Origin: Janthinobacterium sp.
Lineage (GTDB): Bacteria > Pseudomonadota > Gammaproteobacteria > Burkholderiales > Burkholderiaceae_D
Direction: 5' to 3'
Length of the DNA stretch: 64,000 nt
Assembly (NCBI RefSeq): GCF_009923995.1
Contig: NZ_RFSK01000005.1
Span: 62,001-126,000, forward strand
Both the position numbers and the translations under genes were made by a program. Position 1 is the stretch's first letter. Every line of letters begins with the position of its first letter. Of this stretch, positions 1-7,695 are shown piece by piece. The notes below the pieces were generated by a model, which saw only the letters and a program-made list of their open reading frames with translations, made no database searches and was not told where the DNA came from.

Positions 1-82
1 CGCAGGCAGCGCACGGCGCCCGCGCGCCATGCCATTGATTGCAAAGGGGAAATGCCCGGCACGCCAGCGCCGGGCGGGAAGC

Positions 83-2107
83 TTACTGCGCCCGGGCGGG
101 CAGGTTGCGGAAGAATTCCACCACTTCGGCGGTGTCGCGCGTACGCTTGAACGGCGGCAGGCTTTGCCAGATGCGCTTGCCATATGGCTTGGAAATGAGG
201 CGGGGATCGCAGATCATCAGCACGCCGCGGTCGCCCTCGTCACGGATCAGGCGGCCCGCGCCCTGCTTCAGGTTGATGATGGCTTCCGGCAGCGAGTGGT
301 GCATGAAACCGTTCTTGCCCTGCTTTTCCATCACTTCGATGCGCGCCGCCAGCACCGGGTCGTCGGGCGGCGCGAACGGCAGCTTGTCGATGATGACCAG
401 CGACAAGGCATCGCCGCGCACGTCGACGCCTTCCCAGAAGCTCTGGCTGCCGATCAGCACGCCATTGCCGGCCGCGCGGAACTGGTCCAGCAATTCCGTG
501 CGGCCGCGGTCGCCCTGCACGAACAGGGGGAAGTCCAGCCCCCGCTTTTTAAATTCGTCGGCAAGGCGCTCGGCGGCCCGCTTGACGGCGCGCAAGGTGG
601 TGCACAGGAAGAAGGTGCGCCCGCCCGCCGCCTCGATGATGGGCAAGGCGCAGTCGATGACGGCATCCGTGTAGCCCAGCGAATTGGGCTGCGGCAAGTT
701 CTGCGGCACGAACAGCAAGCCCTGCTGCCCATAGTCGAACGGGCTCGGCCACGTATGCGACGGTTCGCCCGTCAAGCCCATCTGTTCCGAAAAATGCTTG
801 AAATCGTTCTTCACGGCCAGGGTCGCCGACGTGAAGATCCAGCTGCGCGGCGTGCCTTCGCGCTGGTTGTTGAAGATGGGCGCGATCGACAATGGCGTTT
901 TATGCAATTGCAGGGAACTGGAAAACGCTTCCACCCAGAACACGGCCTCTTCACCGGCCGCCACCTTGGCTTTCGGGTCGAACTTCCAGCCGCTCAGCTG
1001 CTGCGCCAGCTCGACGCCGCGCACGCGGCACTGTTCCAGCGTTTCCGCCCGTTCCGCCTGGGTTTCCAGCACGGCCACCATGCCATCGAGTTCGTCCTTG
1101 AGGGTGTCGAGCGCGGGGAAGAAATCGCTGGACGGGGCGATCTGCGGCAGGGACAGGCGCACGATATCCTGCGGGAACGTCAAGCGCAGGTCGCGCGCCG
1201 CCTTTTCCACCACCGTGACGGTCTTGGCCCAGTCGATGCCGCGCGCGTGCGCCAGGCCTTCGGCCAGCACGTCGCGGCACAGTTCCAGGATCTGCGACGT
1301 CGACACGGTATTGCCAAAGAACAAAGTGGCCGTGTCGGGCAGCTGGTGCGCTTCGTCGAAGATGATGGTGTTAGCCGAGGGCAGCAATTCGGCCACGCCC
1401 GTGTCCTTCAGGGCCACGTCGGCGAAGAACAGGTGGTGGTTGACCACCACCACGTCGGCCTGCTGGGCTTCCTTGCGGGCCTTCATGACGAAGCAGTCCT
1501 GGTAATACTGGCATTCGGCGCCCATGCAGGTGTCGCGCGTGGACGTCACCAGATTCCAGATCATGGCATTTTCCGGCACCTTGGCCAGTTCCGCCTTGTC
1601 GCCGGAGCTGGTCATCTTGATGAAACGCGAGATCTCACGGAGGTGGCCCACGTCGTCGCGCGACGTCATGCGCCCGTTCTGCAAGGTGCGTTCCAGGTGG
1701 TAATGGCAGACGTAGTTCGAGCGGCCCTTGAGCAGGGCCACGGAGACGGGCGCCTGCAGCGCGGCGCGCACGGTGGGGATGTCGCGCAGAAACAGCTGAT
1801 CCTGCAAGTTCTTCGTGCCGGTGGAGACGATGGTCTTGCCGCCCCACATCAGGGCCGGCACCAGGTAGGCAAAGGTCTTGCCCGTGCCCGTGCCCGCCTC
1901 GGCGATCAGGGTGGTCTGGCTGTCGATGGCGCTGGCGATGGCTTTTGCCATCTCGGTCTGCGAACGGCGCGGCTTGTAGCTGCCCACGGCGGGACCGAGC
2001 GGGCCGCCGGCGCCAAACAGGCGTTCGATGTCGGCATCGTGCTTGCCAGGCGCAGCCTGCGGTTCGGCCGCGGCCTCGGGTGGCTGGCCGTCCTGGCTGG
2101 CTGGCAT
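83..2107 (-). CDS. DinG/YoaA-family ATP-dependent DNA helicase
   Basis: Superfamily 2 helicase of the XPD-like, iron-sulfur DinG/YoaA group, expected to unwind damaged or stalled DNA substrates 5'-3' in the cytoplasm. Counted from the ATG at 2107 (674 aa), a Walker A motif (AGTGTGKT) lies near residues 71-78. Four cysteines near 134, 194, 199 and 205 fit the [4Fe-4S] cluster site, and a DEAH box lies near 251-254. The C-terminal helicase half has a GSQSFWEGVDV segment typical of the family. A TTG at 2125 would add six residues; neither start has a clear ribosome site, so the ATG was chosen. Length fits YoaA (about 640 aa) better than DinG. It stands alone, with YdcH-like upstream on the same strand. 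Confidence 0.9.
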   Translation of the reverse strand: MPASQDGQPPEAAAEPQAAPGKHDADIERLFGAGGPLGPAVGSYKPRRSQTEMAKAIASAIDSQTTLIAEAGTGTGKTFAYLVPALMWGGKTIVSTGTKNLQDQLFLRDIPTVRAALQAPVSVALLKGRSNYVCHYHLERTLQNGRMTSRDDVGHLREISRFIKMTSSGDKAELAKVPENAMIWNLVTSTRDTCMGAECQYYQDCFVMKARKEAQQADVVVVNHHLFFADVALKDTGVAELLPSANTIIFDEAHQLPDTATLFFGNTVSTSQILELCRDVLAEGLAHARGIDWAKTVTVVEKAARDLRLTFPQDIVRLSLPQIAPSSDFFPALDTLKDELDGMVAVLETQAERAETLEQCRVRGVELAQQLSGWKFDPKAKVAAGEEAVFWVEAFSSSLQLHKTPLSIAPIFNNQREGTPRSWIFTSATLAVKNDFKHFSEQMGLTGEPSHTWPSPFDYGQQGLLFVPQNLPQPNSLGYTDAVIDCALPIIEAAGGRTFFLCTTLRAVKRAAERLADEFKKRGLDFPLFVQGDRGRTELLDQFRAAGNGVLIGSQSFWEGVDVRGDALSLVIIDKLPFAPPDDPVLAARIEVMEKQGKNGFMHHSLPEAIINLKQGAGRLIRDEGDRGVLMICDPRLISKPYGKRIWQSLPPFKRTRDTAEVVEFFRNLPARAQ

Positions 2108-2169
2108 TAAATTGTGATCGGTCAAAATATACTTAAAGTGAAGGCAGGGCTGGACGCTACTGGCGTCCT

Positions 2170-2370
2170 TCAGGCTGGAACGTCGGGCACGAGTTGCATT
2201 TTCAGCAATGTAATGTGATCCTTCAGCTGCAGTTTGCGCTTTTTCAGGCGGCGCAATTGCAGTTCGTCATGGTGGCCATCGAGTATCAGCAACTCGATGA
2301 CGGCGTCGAGGTCACGGTGTTCCACGTTCAGTTCAATCAGGCGCCGCTCTATATGCTGTGCATCGCTCAT
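2170..2370 (-). CDS. YdcH-like (DUF465) small helical protein
   Basis: A 66-residue charged protein matching the DUF465/YdcH pattern: an N-terminal helix, a variable link, then a basic helix (RRLKKRKLQLKDHI) followed by a short tail. Members are widespread small cytoplasmic proteins of unknown biochemical function. An in-frame ATG three codons upstream (2379) is also possible; the 2370 start has GGAA about eight bases before it and gives the usual family N-terminus. It is transcribed in the same direction as the helicase gene about 60 bases downstream. Confidence 0.75.
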   Translation of the reverse strand: MSDAQHIERRLIELNVEHRDLDAVIELLILDGHHDELQLRRLKKRKLQLKDHITLLKMQLVPDVPA

Positions 2371-2514
2371 GTGTTGCATTCCAGGCAGTGTTGTTCAACA
2401 GGCGCGCGCAGCATGCGCAGGCAGCCATCTGCGCCGGGATCACCGGCGAGTGCATAGTTTAACCTGCCGCGCGGCTTAGGGCACGCCATTTCCGGCCTGC
2501 CCGCGCGGCGCGGC

Positions 2515-3237
2515 TCAATTTGCGGGTGGTACGGCCGGGGCTGGCGTGCTGGCCGCTGCCGCCGCGGCCTTGGCGGCCTTGGCATCCGCGTCGGCCTGGC
2601 GCTCGGCCAGGCGCTTCGCCACGCGCTTCTGGCGCTCCACGGCCTCGGCCTGCTTGCGCGCAAAGGCCGCTTCGCGGGCCGCCCGGCGCGGCGCCTCGGC
2701 CGCGTCGTCGGCGGCCTGTTTTTTCATTTTTGCCGCATACTCGGCCTCGCGCTCGGCCACGCTCTTGCCTTGCGGCTTGGGCGCTACCGGTTCCGGCGCC
2801 ACCACCTTCACGGGCTTGGGCGTGGCGGCGGCGCGCTGTTCCGCGTCCAGGCGGGCCGTTTCCTGCGTCCTGGCCAGGTCCAGATCGCGCAGGCGCACGG
2901 ATTCGGCACGCTTGAAATGATTCGCTTCCGCTTCGATGGCGCGCAGGCGCACCAGGGTCAGGCGGCGCTTTTCCTTGGCCTTGTCGAGGCAGTTATTCAC
3001 GAAAAACTTGCTGTAGCACTCCTGCTCGCGCGCGGCATACTCGTTTTCCGCCGCCTCGCGTTCGCCGGCCGCCTGTTTCAGCTTGGCGTCCGCTTCCTCG
3101 ACGGAAAGCGTGGCAGGCACTTGCGGCGCGCCCACTTCATCCAGTGCGACGCTGCCCTGGTGGGCACAGGCGGCCAGGGCCAAGGCCAGGCCCGCGCCCG
3201 CTGCCAGCTTCCATAATGTTTTTGCCATGATCTTCAT
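2515..3237 (-). CDS. Predicted lipoprotein with long charged coiled-coil
   Basis: A 240-residue protein with a lipoprotein signal: MK then a hydrophobic stretch ending in the lipobox LAAC, putting the acylated Cys near residue 24. The mature part is almost wholly Ala/Glu/Lys/Arg-rich helix (about residues 45-225), with two further cysteines (ECYSKFFVNNC) that could form a disulfide. The tail is Ala/Pro-rich. It follows zapE with a 10-base gap and is probably co-transcribed with it. No enzymatic motif is visible. It may be an envelope spacer or a partner in division-site functions, but that rests only on its neighbour. Confidence 0.7.
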   Translation of the reverse strand: MKIMAKTLWKLAAGAGLALALAACAHQGSVALDEVGAPQVPATLSVEEADAKLKQAAGEREAAENEYAAREQECYSKFFVNNCLDKAKEKRRLTLVRLRAIEAEANHFKRAESVRLRDLDLARTQETARLDAEQRAAATPKPVKVVAPEPVAPKPQGKSVAEREAEYAAKMKKQAADDAAEAPRRAAREAAFARKQAEAVERQKRVAKRLAERQADADAKAAKAAAAAASTPAPAVPPAN

Positions 3238-3247
3238 TCTTCCTGCC

Positions 3248-4345
3248 TCAAACGATCGCGTCGGCCGCGCCGCGCTGTTCTTTTTCCATGTATTCGCGCG
3301 ATTGCATCTCGATGATACGCGAAACGGTACGGTGAAACTCGTTGGCCAGCATGCCGTTCGTGTACAACTGCTCGGGCGGCACTTCGGCCGACATGATCAG
3401 CTTGACCTTCTGGTCATAGAAGACGTCGATCAGCCACGTGAAGCGGCGTGCCTCGGACGACTGCGCCGCCGACATGGCCGGTATCCCGGACAATATCACT
3501 GTATGGAAGCGGCTGGCGATTTCCAGGTAATCATTTTGCGAGCGGGGGCCGCCGCACAGGGTGGCGAAGTCGAACCAGATGATGCCGCCGGCGCGGCGCA
3601 GGCAGTGGATTTCGCGGCTCTCGATGCGGATGCGCGCATCTTCGTCGGCCGTCTCGGCGATGCGCGCGTAGGCGTCGCGCAGGGCCTTGTCGGTGGCCGC
3701 GCCCAGCGGCGTGTAGTAGCTTTCCACCTGCTCCAGCGCCCGGCCGCGGTAGTCCACGCCCGCGTCGACGTTCATCACGTCGAGCTTTTCCTTCAACAGC
3801 GCGATGGTCGGCAGCATGCGGTCGCGGTGCAGGCCGTCCGGGTACAGCAGGTCGGGGTCGTAATTCGAAGTCATGATGAAGGACACGCCGTTGTCGAACA
3901 GGGCCGACAGCAGGTTGTACAGGATCATCGCGTCGGCGATGTCCGAGACGTGGAATTCATCGAAACAGATGAGGCGGTATTTCTTGGCGATGCGCTTGGC
4001 CACTTCGTCGAGCGGGTCGGCCACGCCCTTCAATTCATCGAGCTGCTGGTGCACGCCGCGCATGAATTCATGGAAGTGCAGGCGCGTCTTGCGCACCACG
4101 GGCACCACCGAATAGAAGCTATCCATCAGGAACGACTTGCCGCGCCCCACCCCGCCCCACATGTACACGCCCTTCGGCACGGCGGGACGGTTGATCAGGC
4201 GCTTGAAGGTGCTCGAGCGCGCGCCCTTGTAGGCCACCCACTCGTCATAGCACAGCTGCAGGCGGTCGACCGCGCGCCGCTGGGCGGCATCGGCCTTGAA
4301 ATCACGCTTCTGCAACGCGTGCTGGTAAAACTCTTCAACGTTCAT
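3248..4345 (-). CDS. zapE: Cell division protein ZapE (AFG1-like ATPase)
   Basis: A 365-residue P-loop ATPase of the AFG1/LACE1/ZapE family. It shows Walker A GGVGRGKS near residues 64-71 and Walker B LICFDEF near 125-131, followed by the family signature FHVSDIADAM. E. coli ZapE associates with the Z-ring late in division under stress. The start was taken at the MNVEEF methionine, the normal family N-terminus; an upstream ATG at 4375 would add ten residues but has no ribosome site. It is followed by the lipoprotein gene and separated from lpd by a strong hairpin terminator, so it should have its own promoter or depend on read-through. Confidence 0.92.
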   Translation of the reverse strand: MNVEEFYQHALQKRDFKADAAQRRAVDRLQLCYDEWVAYKGARSSTFKRLINRPAVPKGVYMWGGVGRGKSFLMDSFYSVVPVVRKTRLHFHEFMRGVHQQLDELKGVADPLDEVAKRIAKKYRLICFDEFHVSDIADAMILYNLLSALFDNGVSFIMTSNYDPDLLYPDGLHRDRMLPTIALLKEKLDVMNVDAGVDYRGRALEQVESYYTPLGAATDKALRDAYARIAETADEDARIRIESREIHCLRRAGGIIWFDFATLCGGPRSQNDYLEIASRFHTVILSGIPAMSAAQSSEARRFTWLIDVFYDQKVKLIMSAEVPPEQLYTNGMLANEFHRTVSRIIEMQSREYMEKEQRGAADAIV

Positions 4346-4383
4346 GGGATTCGATTCAACAGGGATTCTTGACATAGCGCAAA

Positions 4384-4419
4384 CGGGCCGGCAAGGCAGA
4401 AACTGCTTTGCCGGCCCGC
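4384..4419 (-). terminator. Terminator after the odh/lpd operon
   Basis: A near-perfect 16-bp inverted repeat (CGGGCCGGCAAGGCAG / CTGCTTTGCCGGCCCG) with a three-base loop lies 18 bases after the lpd stop. In the minus direction it is followed by a short T run (GTTTGCG). It most likely ends the odhA-odhB-pspC-lpd transcript before zapE. Confidence 0.75.
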
Positions 4420-4437
4420 TGCGAGGTACTGTAGCGC

Positions 4438-5868
4438 TTAGAAGTTCAGCGTACGCTTGTCTACCGCCAGTGCCGCTTCCTTGGTCGCTTCGGACAGGGA
4501 TGGGTGAGCGTGGCAGATGCGCGCGATGTCTTCGGCCGACGCCTTGAATTCCATCGCCACGACGGCTTCGGAAATCAGTTCGGACGCCATCGGGCCGACG
4601 ATGTGCACGCCGAGGATTTCATCGGTGGTCGCATCGGCCAGGAATTTCACCATGCCCGAGGTGTCGCCCAGCGCGCGCGCACGGCCGTTGGCCATGAACG
4701 GGAAGGTGCCGGCCTTGTAGGCGATGCCTTCGGCCTTCAGGGTTTGCTCGGTCTTGCCGACCCACGCGATTTCCGGCGAGGTGTAGATGACCCAAGGGAT
4801 GGTGTTGAAGTTGGTGTGACCGTGCTGGCCGGCGATACGCTCGGCCACGGCAACGCCTTCTTCTTCCGCCTTGTGCGCCAGCATCGGGCCGCGCACGACG
4901 TCGCCCACTGCCCACACGTTCGGCAGGTTGGTCTTGCAGTCGCCGTCGACGGCGATGAAGCCGCGTTCGTCCAGCTGCAGGCCGACCTTGTCGGCGCCCA
5001 GGCCATTCGTGTTCGGCGTGCGGCCGATCGAGATGATCAGCTTGTCGAACACGGCTTTTTGCGCTTCGCCCTTGGCGTCCACGAATTCCACGGTGACGTC
5101 TTTCTTGCCTGGCGTGATCGCGCCGATCTTGCAGCCGAGGTTGATCTTCAAGCCTTGCTTGGTGAACAACTTCGACGCTTCCTTGGCGATCTGCTCGTCC
5201 ACGGCGCCCAGGAAGACCGGCAGGCCTTCCAGCACGGTGACGTCGGCACCCAGGCGGCGCCAGACGCTGCCCATTTCCAGGCCGATCACGCCGGCACCGA
5301 TGACGCCCAGCTTGGCTGGAACGGCGTCGATGGCCAGTGCGCCCGTGTTCGACAGGATCAGTTTCTCGTCGAATGGTGCGCCCGGCAGTTCGCGCGCGTT
5401 CGAACCCGTGGCGATGACCACGTGCTTGGCGCTCAGGGTTTCGTTGGCTTCGCCCGTCACGCTGATTTCATACGCGCCGGCGGCGGCAGCAGCGAAAGCG
5501 GCACGGCCGTGGAAGAAGGCGATCTTGTTCTTCTTGAACAGATACAGGATGCCGTCGTTGTTTTGCTTGACGACGGTGTCCTTGCGCTTGAGCATCTGGC
5601 CCAGGTTCAGCTTCAGGCCGGCGACGTCGATGCCGTGCTCGGCAAAGCTGTGGCCCGCGTGTTCGAAATGCTCGGACGATTGCAGCAGCGCTTTCGACGG
5701 GATGCAGCCCACGTTGGTGCAGGTACCGCCAGGCGCGGCGCCGCCCTTGGCGTTCGACCACTCGTCGACGCAAGCGACGGAAAAGCCCAGCTGCGCTGCG
5801 CGGATGGCGGCGATGTAGCCGCCAGGGCCCGCACCGATGACAACTACGTCAAATTGTTTAGTACTCAT
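4438..5868 (-). CDS. lpdA: Dihydrolipoyl dehydrogenase (E3) of 2-oxoglutarate dehydrogenase
   Basis: A 476-residue FAD flavoprotein that reoxidises the dihydrolipoyl arm of OdhB and passes electrons to NAD+. An N-terminal FAD-binding GAGPGG lies at residues 12-17, and the redox-active disulfide is Cys50/Cys55 in GGTCTNVGC. An NAD-binding GAGVIG segment follows mid-protein, and the C-terminal catalytic His-Glu region reads HAHPSLSEATKEA. Its start overlaps the last 11 bases of the pspC-like gene, so the two are translationally coupled. Position downstream of odhA and odhB assigns it to the 2-oxoglutarate complex rather than pyruvate dehydrogenase. Confidence 0.96.
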   Translation of the reverse strand: MSTKQFDVVVIGAGPGGYIAAIRAAQLGFSVACVDEWSNAKGGAAPGGTCTNVGCIPSKALLQSSEHFEHAGHSFAEHGIDVAGLKLNLGQMLKRKDTVVKQNNDGILYLFKKNKIAFFHGRAAFAAAAAGAYEISVTGEANETLSAKHVVIATGSNARELPGAPFDEKLILSNTGALAIDAVPAKLGVIGAGVIGLEMGSVWRRLGADVTVLEGLPVFLGAVDEQIAKEASKLFTKQGLKINLGCKIGAITPGKKDVTVEFVDAKGEAQKAVFDKLIISIGRTPNTNGLGADKVGLQLDERGFIAVDGDCKTNLPNVWAVGDVVRGPMLAHKAEEEGVAVAERIAGQHGHTNFNTIPWVIYTSPEIAWVGKTEQTLKAEGIAYKAGTFPFMANGRARALGDTSGMVKFLADATTDEILGVHIVGPMASELISEAVVAMEFKASAEDIARICHAHPSLSEATKEAALAVDKRTLNF

Positions 5869-6229
5869 GTTTTGTTATTCCAATCTCTTCGTCTGGTACG
5901 AAAATCCACAATAGAAGGTAAATCGCCACGCCGAAGCCGAAGGTCAATGTAAACAGGACGAACACCAGGCGCCAGATCCACGACTCCATGCCGGAAGCCT
6001 GCCCCAGGCCGCCGCATACGCCGCCAAGCCAGCGGTCGTTGCGCGAACGGCGCAGGCGGTTGAATTCCTGCACCAGGTCGTTCGAAGGCGCGGAGCCGGA
6101 GGGGCTGTCCGCCTTGTCCAGGTTGATATTGCTCAAGAGCTTGGCTTTCGCTTGCGCGAATTCCGCCTCGCTCAGGGCGCCCGCCAGGTGCAGCTCGTGC
6201 AGACGCTTGATTTCTTCAGAGACGTTCAT
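5858..6229 (-). CDS. SHOCT-PspC domain membrane protein
   Basis: A 123-residue protein in two parts. Residues about 1-33 form a SHOCT-like helix pair (EEIKRLHELHLAGALSEAEF). Residues about 60-118 form a PspC domain with the signature RWLGGVCGGLGQ and a hydrophobic segment (LVFVLFTLTFGFGVAIYLLL) that should span the membrane. PspC proteins sense envelope stress or interact with phage-shock components. Its placement between odhB and lpd, overlapping lpd by 11 bases, is unusual: a membrane protein embedded in a central-metabolism operon. The pairing may serve translational coupling of E3 rather than shared function. Confidence 0.8.
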   Translation of the reverse strand: MNVSEEIKRLHELHLAGALSEAEFAQAKAKLLSNINLDKADSPSGSAPSNDLVQEFNRLRRSRNDRWLGGVCGGLGQASGMESWIWRLVFVLFTLTFGFGVAIYLLLWIFVPDEEIGITKHEY

Positions 6230-6291
6230 GGGAATCCTCTTTCATTGAGATCAGCCAGCTGCGTCTTCTGGCAGGGGTAGCAACTACATTG

Positions 6292-6311
6292 CCCCGGCGG
6301 CTACGCCGGGG
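6292..6311. other. Hairpin between odhB and pspC-like gene
   Basis: A perfect 8-bp stem (CCCCGGCG / CGCCGGGG) with a four-base loop lies 11 bases past the odhB stop. No T run follows on the minus strand, so it is more likely an mRNA-stabilising or processing stem inside the operon than a full terminator. It could set the ratio of E1/E2 to E3. Confidence 0.5.
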
Positions 6312-6322
6312 GACTACGGTGC

Positions 6323-7579
6323 TTACAGGTCCAGCAGCAGGCGTGCAGGATCTTCCAGCGCTTCTTTCATCGCCACCAGGCCCAGGACGGCTTCGCGGCC
6401 GTCGATGATGCGGTGGTCGTAGGACATGGCCAGGTAGTTCATCGGACGCACCACGATCTGGCCGTTTTCGACGACGGCGCGGTCCTTGGTCGCATGCACG
6501 CCCAGGATGGCCGATTGTGGCGGGTTGATGATCGGGGTCGACAGCATGGAACCGAAGGTGCCGCCGTTCGAGATCGAGAAGGTACCGCCCGTCAGGTCGT
6601 CCAGGGTCAGCTTGCCTTCCTTGGCTTTCGCGCCGAATTCACCGATTTTTTTCTCGATGTCGGCGATCGACAGCTGGTCCGCGTTGCGGATGATAGGCAC
6701 GACCAGGCCGCGCGGCGAACCGACGGCGATGCCGATGTCGAAGTAGCCGTGGTAGACGATGTCGTTGCCGTCAACGGAAGCGTTGATGATCGGGAACTTT
6801 TTCAGGGCGGCGACGGCGGCCTTGACGAAGAAGGACATGAAGCCCAGCTTGACGCCGTGCTCTTTCTCGAACTTGTCCTTGTACTTGTTGCGCAGGTCGA
6901 TGACCGGCTGCATGTTCACTTCATTGAACGTGGTCAGGATGGCGTTCGTCGATTGCGACTGCAGCAGGCGCTCGGCGATACGTGCGCGCAGGCGGCTCAT
7001 CGGCACGCGCTCTTCCGGACGGTCGCCCAGGTTGGCGGCGGCAGGTGCGGCCACTTGCTGCAGTGCTGGCTTGGCAGCGGCTGGCGCCAGTGGCGCAACG
7101 GCAGGCTTGGCGGAAGCGGCCAGGGCGTCGCCCTTGGTCACGCGGCCATCCTTGCCCGAACCGGCGACGTCGCCAGCGGACAGGCCTTTTTCGGACAGGA
7201 TCTTGGCGGCGGCAGGCATGGCCACGTCACCCTTGGTGGCAGCGGCAGGTGCCGATGCGGTGGCGGCGTCCTGGGCAGCGGCAGCCAGGGCTGGCGCGGC
7301 AACGGCCGACACTTCCATCGGGCTGACCTTGGCCGAACCGTCGGTGTCGATGATGGCGATGACTTCGCCGGCAACGACGGTGGCGCCGTTATCCTTGATG
7401 ATCTGGATGATCACGCCAGCGGCCGGCGCAGGCAGTTCCAGGACCACTTTGTCGGTTTCGATATCGATCATGTTTTCGTCGCGCGCGACTGGTTCGCCGA
7501 CTTTCTTGTGCCACGCCAGCAGGGTTGCTTCAGCAACCGATTCCGACAACTGGGGAACTTTGACTTCGATTTGTGCCAT
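6323..7579 (-). CDS. odhB: Dihydrolipoyllysine succinyltransferase (E2) OdhB/SucB
   Basis: A 418-residue E2 core of the 2-oxoglutarate dehydrogenase complex, transferring succinyl groups from the lipoyl arm to CoA. A lipoyl domain occupies about residues 1-76, with the lipoylated Lys44 in ETDKVV. An Ala/Pro-rich linker follows, then a peripheral-subunit-binding domain near 117-155. A second linker leads into the catalytic domain, whose DHRIIDG motif lies near 388-394 (His389, Asp393). It lies 116 bases downstream of odhA and is followed by a hairpin and the pspC-like gene. Confidence 0.96.
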   Translation of the reverse strand: MAQIEVKVPQLSESVAEATLLAWHKKVGEPVARDENMIDIETDKVVLELPAPAAGVIIQIIKDNGATVVAGEVIAIIDTDGSAKVSPMEVSAVAAPALAAAAQDAATASAPAAATKGDVAMPAAAKILSEKGLSAGDVAGSGKDGRVTKGDALAASAKPAVAPLAPAAAKPALQQVAAPAAANLGDRPEERVPMSRLRARIAERLLQSQSTNAILTTFNEVNMQPVIDLRNKYKDKFEKEHGVKLGFMSFFVKAAVAALKKFPIINASVDGNDIVYHGYFDIGIAVGSPRGLVVPIIRNADQLSIADIEKKIGEFGAKAKEGKLTLDDLTGGTFSISNGGTFGSMLSTPIINPPQSAILGVHATKDRAVVENGQIVVRPMNYLAMSYDHRIIDGREAVLGLVAMKEALEDPARLLLDL

Positions 7580-7695
7580 GTAAAACTCCGTTTATTTTGT
7601 TATTGCGGCGCCGCCCCTGCGTAGCAAGAGCGGCGCTCCGTCATCATCTAGTTGATCAGGCGCAATGCACATCGCACGGCGCCCGTTATCCTTAC

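Noticed and set aside
29-2110. A 693-codon plus-strand frame opposite the helicase gene
   Set aside because: The helicase on the other strand carries all expected motifs; this frame shows none.
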